A stretch of DNA of 64,000 bases from Nocardiopsis quinghaiensis (GCF_008638365.1 NZ_VWVU01000007.1:62001-126000); one strand, 5' to 3'; numbered from the stretch's first letter, positions 48,017 through 59,454 are shown. Program-made: numbers and translations. The notes: generated by a model not told the origin, from the sequence alone.

Positions 48017-49632
48017 TGGTGGCTTCCAAGAGCGCCGACAGCGCGGGCGCCTCCGGACAGGGGGCGCCCGCCCGTCCGCACCTGCCAGGCGGCCGGTTCG
48101 CCGGAGGCGGGTCGATCGGCGGGCAACTCGTCAGGATCGCGCTGCTGGGCCTGTTCACCGCCCTGGGCGTGTGGGCGGTCCTGCCGCTGTACGTGGGGGG
48201 CAACTGGTGGGGTATCGGCCTGGTCGTCGCCGTGGTGGGGCTCGTCTACCGGGTCTACCTGTCCAGGCGCACCGTCCCGGCCAAGTACCTGCTCCCGGGC
48301 GTGCTGTTCCTGGTGGCCTTCCAGGTCCTGCCGGTGCTCTACACGATGAGCACCTCGGTGACCAACCTCAGCGACGGCCACCGGGGGGACAAGCAGCAGG
48401 CCATCGCCTCCATCGAGGCGTACTCGGTGACCAGCTCGGCGGACGCCGAGGAGTACACCCTGACCGTGGCGACCACCGGCGCCCCCGAAACCGGTGAACT
48501 GGTCTTCCTGCTCACCGACTCCGAGGGCGACACCTACGCCGGAACCGAGGAGGGGCTCAGCGGGCTCGACGGCGCGACCGTCGAGCCCTCGGGCAAGGTG
48601 ACCGAGGCCTTCGGCCACACGATCCTGTCCCCCGCCCAGGTCAACGCGCGCAGCGACGAACTCCAGGAGTTCGCGGTACCCACCGGGGAGGGCACGGGCA
48701 TCCGCTCCAGCGGACTGTCCACCGCCTTCGAGGGCAGTGCGACCCGCGTCTACGACGAGGCGTGCGACTGCGTGACCGACACCGCGACGGGGACGGTCTA
48801 CCACGCCGACGACGAACGCGGCGCCTTCTACGACGAGAGCGGCGAGCGGCTGGCGCAGGGCTGGCAGGTCGGCGTGGGCTTCGACAACTTCGCCCGCTTC
48901 CTGTTCAACCCGACCTTCGCCTCCTCCTTCTTCACCATCCTGGTGTGGAACATCGCCTTCGCCGTCTCCGTCACCTTCCTGGTGTTCGTGCTGGGGCTGG
49001 CGATCGCACTCACCCTGCACGCGCCCAGGCTGCGCGGCAAGGTCGCGTACCGGGTCCTGGTGGTCCTGCCGTACGCGATGAGTTCGCTGGCGATGTTCCT
49101 GTTGTGGCGGGACATGTTCAACACCGACTTCGGCCTGTTCAACCGGGTGCTCGGCCTTGAGGTGGACTGGCTGGGTGATCCGTGGACGGCCCGGGCGGCG
49201 GTGATCCTGGCCAACGTGTGGCTGGGCTACCCGTACATGTTCCTGGTCGCCACCGGCGCCCTCCAGGCCATCCCGCGCGAGCTGGGCCAGGCGGCGCAGA
49301 TCGACGGGGCGAGTGCCTGGCAGTCCTTCCGGCACGTCACCCTGCCGCTGCTGATGGTCGCGATGACGCCGATCCTGATCGCGACGTTCGCGTTCAACTT
49401 CAACAACTTCAACGCGGTGTGGCTGATCAGCCAGGGCGGGCCGTTCTCACCGGACAATCCGACGGCCGGTGCCACGGACCTGCTCATCACCTACACCTAC
49501 CGGCTCGCCTTCAACGAGGCCACCGCCCAGTACGGGTACGCGGCGGCGCTGTCGGTGATGATCTTCCTGATCGTGTCGGTGCTGTCCGTGATCAGTCTGA
49601 GCAGGAGCAGTGCCCTCAAGGAGGTGGACTGA
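48016..49632 (+). CDS. malF: Maltose ABC transporter permease MalF
   Basis: 538 aa, GTG start overlapping the malE stop by one base. An N-terminal span pair (LVRIALLGLFTALGVWAVLPLYVG, then a second) leads to an outer domain of about 170 residues (roughly 115-285), like the enlarged loop of enteric MalF. Six or so spans follow, with the EAA loop ELGQAAQIDGASAWQSFRHVTLPLL. It pairs with MalG. No ATPase is encoded here; actinomycetes typically share a distant MsiK. Confidence 0.93.
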   Translation: MVASKSADSAGASGQGAPARPHLPGGRFAGGGSIGGQLVRIALLGLFTALGVWAVLPLYVGGNWWGIGLVVAVVGLVYRVYLSRRTVPAKYLLPGVLFLVAFQVLPVLYTMSTSVTNLSDGHRGDKQQAIASIEAYSVTSSADAEEYTLTVATTGAPETGELVFLLTDSEGDTYAGTEEGLSGLDGATVEPSGKVTEAFGHTILSPAQVNARSDELQEFAVPTGEGTGIRSSGLSTAFEGSATRVYDEACDCVTDTATGTVYHADDERGAFYDESGERLAQGWQVGVGFDNFARFLFNPTFASSFFTILVWNIAFAVSVTFLVFVLGLAIALTLHAPRLRGKVAYRVLVVLPYAMSSLAMFLLWRDMFNTDFGLFNRVLGLEVDWLGDPWTARAAVILANVWLGYPYMFLVATGALQAIPRELGQAAQIDGASAWQSFRHVTLPLLMVAMTPILIATFAFNFNNFNAVWLISQGGPFSPDNPTAGATDLLITYTYRLAFNEATAQYGYAAALSVMIFLIVSVLSVISLSRSSALKEVD

Positions 49633-50537
49633 TGGCGGTGGACACACCCGGCACGGTACGCGCGCCCTACCGGCGCACCACCGGAGTCCGGCTGGGCCTG
49701 TGGGCCCGCGGGAACGGCTGGCGGCACCTGGTGATGCTGGTGGTCGTGGCCTTCGCCCTGTTCCCGGTGATGTTCGTGGTGTCGGCGGCGCTCAACCCGT
49801 TGGGCACCCTGTCCAGCGCGCAGCTGTGGCCCTCCGGGGCGAGCCTGGACAACGCCGCCGACCTGTTCAGGGACACCCCGTTCGCCACCTGGTACACGAA
49901 CTCGCTGTTCTTCGCCGTGACCAACGCCGCCGTGACGGTGCTGTTCTCGGCGCTGGCGGCGTACGCGTTCAGCCGGATGCGGTTCCGGGGCCGCCGGGTG
50001 GGGCTGCTCGGACTCCTGGTCATCCAGATGTTCCCGCAGTTCCTGGCGATCGTGGCGATCTACCTGATGTTCACCAACATCGGCGAGTACTACCCCGTGA
50101 TCGGCTTCGACACCCGGTGGGGACTGCTGCTGGTGTACCTGGGCGGCGCCCTGAGCATCAACACGTGGCTGATGAAGGGCTTCTTCGACACGGTGCCCAA
50201 GGAGCTGGACGAGTCCGCGCAGATGGACGGGGCCTCGCACGCGCAGGTCTTCTTCCGGATCATGCTGCCGCTGGTCACGCCGGTGCTGGCGATCGTGGCC
50301 CTGCTGGTGTTCATCGCCACCATCAACGAGTTCCTGATGGCGAGCGTGTTCCTGCGCGACACCGACGCCAAGACACTGGGCCTGGGGCTCTACCAGCTGG
50401 TGGCCTCGCAGCGCAACGCGAACTTCGGCATGTTCGCGGTGGGAGCCATCATGCTGTCCCTGCCCACCCTGGCGGTGTTCTGGTTCCTCCAGCGCTACAT
50501 CACCGAGGGCCTGACCGCGGGAGCCGTCAAGGGCTGA
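49632..50537 (+). CDS. malG: Maltose ABC transporter permease MalG
   Basis: 301 aa, ATG overlapping the malF stop by one base (TGATG). Six predicted membrane spans and the EAA loop (KELDESAQMDGASHAQVFFRIMLPLV) that docks the ATPase. It completes the malEFG operon; a 21-bp perfect terminator stem follows at once. Confidence 0.95.
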   Translation: MAVDTPGTVRAPYRRTTGVRLGLWARGNGWRHLVMLVVVAFALFPVMFVVSAALNPLGTLSSAQLWPSGASLDNAADLFRDTPFATWYTNSLFFAVTNAAVTVLFSALAAYAFSRMRFRGRRVGLLGLLVIQMFPQFLAIVAIYLMFTNIGEYYPVIGFDTRWGLLLVYLGGALSINTWLMKGFFDTVPKELDESAQMDGASHAQVFFRIMLPLVTPVLAIVALLVFIATINEFLMASVFLRDTDAKTLGLGLYQLVASQRNANFGMFAVGAIMLSLPTLAVFWFLQRYITEGLTAGAVKG

Positions 50538-50543
50538 GACGGC

Positions 50544-50598
50544 CGTGAGGAACAAGGAGGGGCGCCCCGAGCGGGGCCGCCCCTCCTTGTTCCTCACG
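50544..50598. terminator. Strong terminator after malG
   Basis: Perfect 21-bp arms (50544-50564 and 50578-50598) with a 13-nt loop between convergent malG and lepA. Confidence 0.9.
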
Positions 50599-50652
50599 TG
50601 CTCGCAAGCTCGCGTGCGGCGGGCGGACCCGCCAGCACGCGAAAAGCACGGA

Positions 50653-52494
<1,842 letters not shown>

Positions 52495-52744
52495 CGTGCT
52501 CCGTTCACAGGTTGGGTCCGGGTCGTGTGCGCCTCGCGGCGGCCACCCCGCCGCGGCGTGGGCCAACGGCGTCCTCCATCATCCCACGGCGGCCGGGTCG
52601 TCCTCTCCTGGACGGCCGCGGTCCGTACGGCAGTATGGGGCTCGGGCGTGGGACTCGCGTCCAGATTATGCGACCCGGCACCGGAAACGGGCCGCACGGG
52701 GACAGGCGGCGCGGAGGGCTCGGACGTGGGAGGAGCGGGCGGTT

Positions 52745-52797
52745 GACTTCCTCCCCCTCTGAAGGAGGGGGATTCCGACCGTCCCTTGCCGGGACGG
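52745..52797 (-). ncRNA. Right end and putative guide-RNA scaffold of the tnpB element
   Basis: Just after the tnpB stop, leftward, come two hairpins: CCGTCCC/GGGACGG (52779-52797) and CCCCCTC/GAGGGGG (52753-52771), ending in GGAAGTC at 52745. tnpB-type elements are known to express an RNA from this position whose 3' extension beyond the element end is the guide. Here that extension would read from 52744 leftward. RNA production is inferred, not seen. Confidence 0.55.
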
Positions 52798-52803
52798 TTC
52801 CGC

Positions 52804-54057
52804 TTACACGGACTGCCTCACGACAGCGGTTTCCTGCTTCGTCGCCGACCGCGGAAGGGAGGACCCTTGCCGTCTGACACCAGCTCCACAGGCATCACCC
52901 GCGTGTTCGCGGGCTGCGGCTCGACCAGCCGCAAGGATGTTCTTCGCCGCGTTCACATCACGGTCGTGCCGTGTGCGGCAGGCCGGGCACGTCCAATAGC
53001 GGGTGCCCAAGGAAAGCCTGTCCAGCAGATACCCGCACTCCGAACAGGTCTTACTGCTGGGAAACCACCGATCCACCACCGCCACGACGCGACCGGCCCG
53101 CTGGGCTTTGTACTCCAATTGGCGGCGAAACTCCCCCAACCCGGCGTCCAGCACCGACCGGTTGAGTCCGGCCTTGGCGCGGACGTTGCGACCGGGTGCC
53201 TCGACGGTGCCTCGGGCAGAGGCAGTCATGCCGGACACGTTCAAGTCCTCGATCGCGATCACGTCGTGCTCGCGCACCAGCCGCGTGGTCACCTTGTGCA
53301 GAAAGTCGTTACGGGCGTGGCGGACCTTGCGGTGCGCGACCGCGACCCTGCGCTTGGCCTTGCGCCGGTTGTGGGACCCGCGCTGCTTGCGGGCCATGCG
53401 GCGCTGGTAGCGGGCCAGGTTCCTGGCCTTGCTCTCCACATGGCGGGGGTTGGCGATCTTCTCCCCCGTGGACAGGGTGGCGAAGTCCTTGACCCCCACG
53501 TCCACACCGATCTCGGCCCCGGACTCGGGGGCGGGTTCGGGTGCGTCGAGCTCGACGGCGAAGGTGGTGTACCAGCGCCCGTCCGCCTCGCGGGAGACGA
53601 CCACGGTGGTCGGGTTGAGCGTGGCGAGGTCGACGTCATCGAACGACCACGCCACCTTCAGCGGGGTGTCGTGCTTGGCCAGGAACAACTCGCCGTTCTT
53701 GATGCGAAACGCCGAGCGGGTGTAGTGCGCCGACTGGCGGCCGTTGCGGTTCTTGAACCTCGGGTAGCGGGCGCGCCCGGCGAAGAAATTCTGCAACGCC
53801 GAGTGCTGGTGGCGCAGTGTCTGCTGCAACGGTACCGAGGACACCTCGGACAAAAACGCCAGGTCCTGGGTCTTCTTCCACCCGGTCAGCGCGGCGTCGG
53901 TTTGTTTGTAGGAGGTGTTCTCGCCGTGCTGGTGGTAGGCGGTGTGGCGCTGGGCGAGGGTTGTGTTCCACACCAGGCGCACGCATCCGAACGTGCGGCC
54001 CAGTTGGGTCGCTTGTTCGGGGTCCGGGTAGGCCCGGCACTTGTACGCCATCCGCAT
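52804..54057 (-). CDS. tnpB: TnpB, RNA-guided nuclease-like transposon protein
   Basis: 417 aa from the ATG at 54057 (MRMAYKCRAYPDPEQ). N-terminal OrfB helix-turn-helix, then a RuvC-like nuclease split by a zinc ribbon. Catalytic Asp in IGVDVGVKDFATL (about 185), Glu in IAIEDLNVSGM (about 270), Asp in RHDRDVNAAKN (about 366); zinc cysteines CSECG and CPAC. All three acids are intact, so the protein may be active as an RNA-guided DNA nuclease, as shown for other TnpB. No frameshift. Confidence 0.92.
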   Translation of the reverse strand: MRMAYKCRAYPDPEQATQLGRTFGCVRLVWNTTLAQRHTAYHQHGENTSYKQTDAALTGWKKTQDLAFLSEVSSVPLQQTLRHQHSALQNFFAGRARYPRFKNRNGRQSAHYTRSAFRIKNGELFLAKHDTPLKVAWSFDDVDLATLNPTTVVVSREADGRWYTTFAVELDAPEPAPESGAEIGVDVGVKDFATLSTGEKIANPRHVESKARNLARYQRRMARKQRGSHNRRKAKRRVAVAHRKVRHARNDFLHKVTTRLVREHDVIAIEDLNVSGMTASARGTVEAPGRNVRAKAGLNRSVLDAGLGEFRRQLEYKAQRAGRVVAVVDRWFPSSKTCSECGYLLDRLSLGTRYWTCPACRTRHDRDVNAAKNILAAGRAAAREHAGDACGAGVRRQGSSLPRSATKQETAVVRQSV

Positions 54058-54170
54058 ACAGCAAAGTTTACACAAAGGAGATGCATGAGTAAGGCGAAAC
54101 GGGGATGTGCTGGTCACCTGTCCCGGATTCCTCCCCGACGTGAACGACGGGGCATCCTCCGGGAGACCCG

Positions 54171-55145
54171 GTGAAGTGGCTTTTGACACGGCTGTTGGCC
54201 GGACTGGCCGCGGTCGCGGTCGTGGTGGTGGGAGCGGGGGCGCTGCTCGCCCACCAGTTCTCGGGGGAGCCGGAGCCGTGGGCCTCCTCCCAGGGTGCCG
54301 ACGCGGCGTGGGTGGGTTCGTGGGAGGACACCGGCGCCCTGGAACGGGTGCTCGGCACCGGCGGGGTGGACACGGTGTACGTGTACGCGGGCGACATCGA
54401 CGCCGAGGGCGCGGTCGAGCGCGTGGAGGACACCGGAGCGCTGCTGTCCTGGCTGGAGGAGGAGTACCCGGACGTGCGCGCGCTGGCGTGGCTGCGGCAC
54501 GTGGAGAGCGGATCGTCGCTGGTCCGGGACCGGCTCGACGGGGAGGCCCGCGAGGCGCTCGCCCCGGCGGTGGCCGAGGTGGCCGCGGACGGGTTCGCGG
54601 GGGCGCACCTGGAGATCCGGCCGGTGACCGTGAACGACCCGTCGGTTCCCACGCTGATGTCGATGGTGCGCGAGGAGTTGGGCGAGGACCAGGTGCTCTC
54701 GGTGCAGTCCCACCACGTGGAGCTGGTGCCGGGCGGGCGGGTGCCGTCCTTCGTCATGGAGCGCGAGGAGAAGTACTGGTCCAAGGGGTACCTGGCGCGG
54801 GTGGCCGAGCACGCGGACGAGGTGGTGCTGCCGGGCGTGGGCGCCGGGATGCCCGGGGAGTCACTGTACGGCGGGTTCGTGGTCCGGCAGGTGACCGAGG
54901 CGGTGACCGCCCTGCGCGGACGCGGGGACGTGGCGGTGCGGTTCGGACTACCCACGCACGGCGGCGGCGCGTGGGCGCCGGAGGACTCGGAGGAGTCGGT
55001 GGCGACCGCGCTGGCCGCCGTACGGTTGGGAGTGACCAGGGCGGAGCCGCCGGAGGGGATGACGGTGGGAGTGGCGTTCTACCTGGGGGACGAGGCGACC
55101 GAGAAGGACGTGGCCGCCTACACTGCGGGGTGGCTGCCCTCCTGA
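54171..55145 (+). CDS. Membrane-anchored protein of unknown function
   Basis: 324 aa, GTG start with GGGAG ten bases upstream. An N-terminal anchor (LLTRLLAGLAAVAVVVVGAGALLA) precedes an exported domain. Alternating strands and helices (VDTVYVYAGDID, VRALAWLRHVESG, ADGFAGAHLEIRPV, VLSVQSHHVELVPG, DEVVLPGVGAGMPG, VRFGLPTHGG, VGVAFYLGDE) look like a TIM barrel, perhaps glycosidase-like, but I recognise no family. The ribosome site lies next to a tnpB-type hairpin module (54125-54157), so its promoter region was probably altered by the insertion. Confidence 0.78.
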   Translation: MKWLLTRLLAGLAAVAVVVVGAGALLAHQFSGEPEPWASSQGADAAWVGSWEDTGALERVLGTGGVDTVYVYAGDIDAEGAVERVEDTGALLSWLEEEYPDVRALAWLRHVESGSSLVRDRLDGEAREALAPAVAEVAADGFAGAHLEIRPVTVNDPSVPTLMSMVREELGEDQVLSVQSHHVELVPGGRVPSFVMEREEKYWSKGYLARVAEHADEVVLPGVGAGMPGESLYGGFVVRQVTEAVTALRGRGDVAVRFGLPTHGGGAWAPEDSEESVATALAAVRLGVTRAEPPEGMTVGVAFYLGDEATEKDVAAYTAGWLPS

Positions 55146-55400
55146 GGCGCGGCAGGCGCCCGTGAGGACCGCACGGACTACCGCGAGGGCGCGTACGTGT
55201 CCTTCGCGGGTCCGAGCGGTGCCTCGTGTGAGGCATACTGGAAACCCGTGTCTCGGACTTCCACGTTCGATTTTTGAGCCCCGTGGACTCACACACCCGG
55301 CGCCGGTACCCACGCTGGCTTCTCGCGGAACGGCTGCCCGCGAGCTGAGCCGCTGGTCCGACCGGCGCGATGATCAGATTAACTTGGAGCACGTTTTCGC

Positions 55401-55670
55401 ATGGCGAACATCAAGTCGCAGAAGAAGCGCATTCGGCAGAACGAGAAGGCTCGTGTCCGCAACCAGTCGGTGCGCTCCTCGCTGAAGACGGCCATCCGCA
55501 AGTTCCGCGAAGCTGCCGAGGCCGGGGACATCGAGAAGGCCACCGTCGCGCAGCGCACCGCCGCGCGCGCGCTGGACAAGGCGTCCAGCAAGGGCGTCAT
55601 CCACAAGAACCAGGCCGCGAACCGCAAGAGCTCGCTCTCCAAGCGCCTGCACGAGCTGCAGTCCGCCTGA
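55401..55670 (+). CDS. rpsT: 30S ribosomal protein S20
   Basis: 89 aa, ATG start. [35 protein letters not shown] is the classic S20 N terminus, and the helical, basic composition and length agree. S20 binds 16S rRNA early in 30S assembly. It lies 255 bp from the upstream gene, in a region that must hold its promoter. A hairpin with a T run (55685-55724) terminates it. Confidence 0.97.
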   Translation: MANIKSQKKRIRQNEKARVRNQSVRSSLKTAIRKFREAAEAGDIEKATVAQRTAARALDKASSKGVIHKNQAANRKSSLSKRLHELQSA

Positions 55671-55684
55671 GGACCCGCCTTCTG

Positions 55685-55724
55685 AACCCCGGTCCGGTGT
55701 CCGCCACCGGTCCGGGGTTTTCTC
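55685..55724 (+). terminator. Rho-independent terminator of rpsT
   Basis: 15-bp arms with one mismatch (55685-55699, AACCCCGGTCCGGTG; 55705-55719) followed by TTTTCTCT-like sequence. Confidence 0.8.
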
Positions 55725-55811
55725 TGCCCGGGTCGGAGCACCGCCGCCGGAGTTGTCCACAGCTCGAAATCGGCCGCTGACACAGCGTTCCCGGCTTCCT
55801 AACGTAGCCTT

Positions 55812-57005
55812 ATGACCGCTCAGCGCCGTCCCCGGCGCCACTCCCCCGTGCCCGACCAGCAGGAACGACTCCGCGCGCTCACCCTGGACGCCTCCCCCGC
55901 CGCCCGGCGTCTGCGCGCGCGTATCCCCCGGCCGCCCGTGGATCCCGCGCCGCCTTCCGACGGCCCGCCGGTCCCGAGCGCGCCCTACGCCGTGGCCGCG
56001 CGGACCCCGTACCGCCCTCCGGACTCCGGAGGCGCGCCTCCCCGGCCCCGCGGGACCCGTCCCGCGCCCGGGGAGGCTCGCGTCTCCCCCGACGCGCGGC
56101 CCGGACGGGACCCGGGCGGCCTGCTCCCGGTGCCCCCGTCCGACACCACGCCGACGCGGCCCGTGCCGGAGAGGCGCCCGGCCTCCTCCCGGGAGCCGGC
56201 CGGGTCCGCCGGGGACGGGGCCTCCCGGGACCGCGCCCGGGAGGCCGGCCCGGGCCCGTGGCACGATCCGACCGAGGGCCGGCACCGGCGCCCGGCGCGT
56301 CCCCCGTCGGGGTACACGGAGTTCGCCCCGGAGCCGCCGGACCCGCTCCTGGAGCGGTTGGCCCGGCGGTGGGCGCCCAACGCGGTGCTGTCCCGCCGGG
56401 CGGTGCTCGCCCTGCTCGTGCTGGGGGCGCTGGCCGTCGCGCTGGTGCTGGCGCTGCACGACCGGCCGACCACGGTGTCCGCCCCGGAGATGGTCACCCG
56501 GGCCGCGTCCGCCGAGCACCCGGCCGGGGAGGAGGGCAGTGGCGCCTCCGAGACGGCGGAGGCCGCAGCGGCTCAGGAGGACCTGGTCGTGCACGTGGGC
56601 GGTGAGGTGGAGGACGCGGGGCTGTACACGCTGCCCCCGGGGTCGCGGGTCGCCGACGCGGTGGAGGAGGCCGGCGGCGCGGTCTCCGGGGCCGACCTCG
56701 ACCTGCTCAACCTGGCGCGTCCGCTGGTCGACGGCGAACAGGTCCTGGTGGGTGTCCCCCCGCCCGCGGGCGGGGCCGGGGCCGCCGGAGCCGGTTCGCA
56801 GGGGATCGGCGGGCCGGTGGACGTCAACCGGGCCGACAAGGCGCTGTTGGAGACCCTGCCGGGCATCGGCCCGGTGATCGCCGACAACATCATCGCCTAC
56901 CGGGAGGAGCACGGTCCCTTCGCCAGCGTCGAGGATCTCGTCAACGTGAGCAAGATCGGCGAGAAGGTGCTCGACACCCTCGGACCCCACGTGACGGCGG
57001 GGTGA
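55812..57005 (+). CDS. comEA: ComEA-family competence DNA-binding protein
   Basis: 397 aa. A long Pro/Arg-rich cytoplasmic head (1-190) precedes one membrane span (RRAVLALLVLGALAVALVLAL, about 196-216). Outside are an SLBB-like domain (VVHVGGEVEDAGLYTLPPGSRVADAVEEAGG, about 258-310) and a helix-hairpin-helix DNA-binding domain (VDVNRADKALLETLPGIGPVIADNIIAYREEHGPFASVEDLVNV, about 336-397). It should bind incoming double-stranded DNA for ComEC. It lies 7 bp before comEC. Confidence 0.92.
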   Translation: MTAQRRPRRHSPVPDQQERLRALTLDASPAARRLRARIPRPPVDPAPPSDGPPVPSAPYAVAARTPYRPPDSGGAPPRPRGTRPAPGEARVSPDARPGRDPGGLLPVPPSDTTPTRPVPERRPASSREPAGSAGDGASRDRAREAGPGPWHDPTEGRHRRPARPPSGYTEFAPEPPDPLLERLARRWAPNAVLSRRAVLALLVLGALAVALVLALHDRPTTVSAPEMVTRAASAEHPAGEEGSGASETAEAAAAQEDLVVHVGGEVEDAGLYTLPPGSRVADAVEEAGGAVSGADLDLLNLARPLVDGEQVLVGVPPPAGGAGAAGAGSQGIGGPVDVNRADKALLETLPGIGPVIADNIIAYREEHGPFASVEDLVNVSKIGEKVLDTLGPHVTAG

Positions 57006-57012
57006 CCCGGCC

Positions 57013-59355
57013 GTGGTGACGTGGCTGGGAACGGACGCCTACGGGCTGGACCGGCCACCCGACCTCCGGCTCCTGGTACCGGCGGTGGCGGCCTGGCTCA
57101 CCGCGCTGGCGGCGCTCGCCGTGCCGCCGTGGACGGCTTGGGCGCTCGGCGGGGTGGCGGGGTGCGCGGCGGTCGGTCTGCTCGCGGTGACCCGACCGCC
57201 GCTGGAGGCGGTGGCGCTCACCGCCGTGGCGTCGCTGGCCTGCGCGGCCACGGTGGCGGCGGTGACCGGCGTCCACGTGCACAGGGTGGCCGAGAGCGCG
57301 GCCCGGGAGGTGTCGGAGCACCGGCGCGGGACGGAGTTCGAGGCGGTGGTGAGCGCCGATCCGGGGTCGCGTGCGGGGATACCCCGGCCCGGACGCGCGG
57401 AGTGGGTGGTCAGGGCCAGGACCTCGTGGGTGCGGACGGGGGACGGGGTCCGGGCCTCCCGTGCGCCGGTGGTGGTCCTGGCCTCGGGCGAGGGCTGGCA
57501 CGACCTGTTGCCCGGCCAGTCCTTCCGGGCACGGGGCGTCTTCCTGGGCACGGAGGACGAACCGCTCACCGCCGCGCTGGTGCTGGTGCGCGGACCGCCC
57601 GAGGAGGTGGGCGGACCCAGCCGGTCGCAGGCCCTGGCCGGGCGGGTGCGGGCGCGGCTGCGCGAGGCCGCCTCCGTGCTGCCCCAGCCCGGGCGCGGAC
57701 TCCTTCCGGCCCTGGTCGTCGGCGACGTGTCCCTGGTCCCGCCGGAGACCGCCGAGGACTTCCGTGCGACGGGGATGACGCACCTGCTGACCGTCAGCGG
57801 TGCCAACCTGGCGGTCCTGACGGGCCTGGTGCTGGCGACGGCCAGGCTGGTGCGGGCTCCTCCGTGGTGTTCGGTGGTGGGCGGCACGGCGATGATCTGG
57901 GTGTTCGTCCTGGTGTGCCGGCCGGAGCCGAGTGTGGTGCGCGCCGCGTTCATGGGATCGCTGGGGCTGCTGGCCATCGCCACCGGACGCGCCCACGCGG
58001 CGCTCGGCGCGCTGAGCGTGACCGTGGTCGGGGTGCTGTTCGTCGCCCCGGGGCTGGCCGCCTCCTTCGGTTTCGCGCTGTCGGTGCTGGCGACCGCGGG
58101 CATCCTGCTGCTGGTGCCGCCGTGGACACGGGCGTGGTCGGGGCGCCTGCCGCGTCCGCTGGCGGAGGCCCTCGCCGTGGCGGTGGCCGCCCAGGTGGCG
58201 GTCTCGCCCGTGCTGGTACTGCTGTCGGGTGAGCTGTCGTGGGTGGCGGTCCCGGCGAACGTGCTGGCCGCCCCGGTGGTCGCGGCGGTGACCGTGGCGG
58301 GGTCGGCGGTGGCGGCCCTGGCCACGGTGTGGCCGGACGCGGCGGCGGTGGCGGTCCGCCTTCCGGGGCTGGGGGTGTCGTGGATCGCGGCGGTGGCCCA
58401 GGCCGGTGCACGGGTACCCCACGGTGCGCTGCCGTGGCGCTCCGACGTGGTGGGAGGCCTGTTCCTGGCCGCCGTGCTGGCGGTACTGGTGTTCACGCAC
58501 GGGCGGTTCCGCCGTGTGGTCGCCGCCGTCGTGGTGGCCGTGCTGGTCCTGGCCCTGGCCGCCCGGTGCGTGCCGGGCGGCTGGCCGCCGCCGAGGTGGG
58601 CGCTGGTGGCGTGCGACGTCGGCCAGGGCAGCGCGTTCGTGCTGTCGGCGGGACCGGACTCGGCGATCGTCTCCGACACCGGCGAGGACCCGGAAGCGGT
58701 CGACGCCTGCCTGGAGCGCCTGGGGGTGCGTGAGATCCCGCTGCTGCTCCTGAGCCACGACCACGCCGACCACGTGGACGGAACGCCCGGGGTCCTGCGG
58801 CACCGGCGGGTGCACACCGCTCTGGCTCCGCCGGGGTTCGGCGACAGCGCCACCGGCCGGTTGCTCGCCGGTGCCGGTGTGGAGCTGCTGGGGGCCGAGC
58901 GCGGCCAGCGGCTGAGGGTGGGTCCGTGGCTGCTGCGCGTGTTGTGGCCGAGTGCGGGCTTCTCGGGTTCGGTGAACGACGCCTCGGTGGTGGCGCGGGC
59001 GGACGGGACGGCCCTGTCGGTACTGCTGACGGGCGACATCGAGGAGGAGGCGCAGCGAGGGCTGCTGCGGGGACCGGACGCGGACCTGCTGCCGGTGACC
59101 GTTCTGGCCGTCCCCCACCACGGGGCGGGCACCCAGGAACCGGCCTTCCTGGAGGCCACGGACCCGGTGGTGTCGGTGACCTCGGTGGGTGCGGACAACA
59201 CCTACGGGCATCCGGCGCCGTTCACGTGGAGGACGCTGGAGCGGGTGGCGCGGGTGAACCTGCGCACCGACAGGGACGGGGACGTGGCGGTGCTGGACGG
59301 CGGCGGTTCCGGACCGGGCACGGCGGTGGTGCGCGGACCCGGCACCACGCGGTAG
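57013..59355 (+). CDS. comEC: ComEC/Rec2-family DNA uptake channel protein
   Basis: 780 aa, GTG start. N-terminal spans and an OB-like region are followed by the Competence domain (GMTHLLTVSGANLAVLTGLVLA, about 255-500) with many membrane segments. A C-terminal metallo-beta-lactamase fold (about 530-780) has LLLLSHDHADHVDG, the GDIEEEAQRGLL strand and VPHHGAGTQEPAF. The metal ligands look complete, so strand-degrading nuclease activity is possible. Natural competence in actinomycetes is poorly documented, though these genes are widely kept. Confidence 0.93.
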   Translation: MVTWLGTDAYGLDRPPDLRLLVPAVAAWLTALAALAVPPWTAWALGGVAGCAAVGLLAVTRPPLEAVALTAVASLACAATVAAVTGVHVHRVAESAAREVSEHRRGTEFEAVVSADPGSRAGIPRPGRAEWVVRARTSWVRTGDGVRASRAPVVVLASGEGWHDLLPGQSFRARGVFLGTEDEPLTAALVLVRGPPEEVGGPSRSQALAGRVRARLREAASVLPQPGRGLLPALVVGDVSLVPPETAEDFRATGMTHLLTVSGANLAVLTGLVLATARLVRAPPWCSVVGGTAMIWVFVLVCRPEPSVVRAAFMGSLGLLAIATGRAHAALGALSVTVVGVLFVAPGLAASFGFALSVLATAGILLLVPPWTRAWSGRLPRPLAEALAVAVAAQVAVSPVLVLLSGELSWVAVPANVLAAPVVAAVTVAGSAVAALATVWPDAAAVAVRLPGLGVSWIAAVAQAGARVPHGALPWRSDVVGGLFLAAVLAVLVFTHGRFRRVVAAVVVAVLVLALAARCVPGGWPPPRWALVACDVGQGSAFVLSAGPDSAIVSDTGEDPEAVDACLERLGVREIPLLLLSHDHADHVDGTPGVLRHRRVHTALAPPGFGDSATGRLLAGAGVELLGAERGQRLRVGPWLLRVLWPSAGFSGSVNDASVVARADGTALSVLLTGDIEEEAQRGLLRGPDADLLPVTVLAVPHHGAGTQEPAFLEATDPVVSVTSVGADNTYGHPAPFTWRTLERVARVNLRTDRDGDVAVLDGGGSGPGTAVVRGPGTTR

Positions 59356-59454
59356 GACGTGTTCCGTGGACACCGCCCGTCGCGCGGCGGTGCGTTCCCT
59401 CCGGACGCGTCCTGGGCGCCCGGCTGGTCTGTGGGGCGTGGCATGCTCTGTTGT

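Larger units (their letters stand above)
52745..54157 (-). mobile_element. IS200/IS605-type element carrying tnpB only
   Basis: The element includes tnpB, a right-end hairpin module (52745-52776) and a similar module at 54125-54157 (GGATTCCTCC, stem CCCCG/CGGGG, GGCATCC). No Y1 transposase (tnpA) is present, so it is non-autonomous (IS1341-like). The left boundary is approximate: the upstream module may be an end or an older copy. It sits between lepA and the gene cluster leading to rpsT. Confidence 0.75.
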
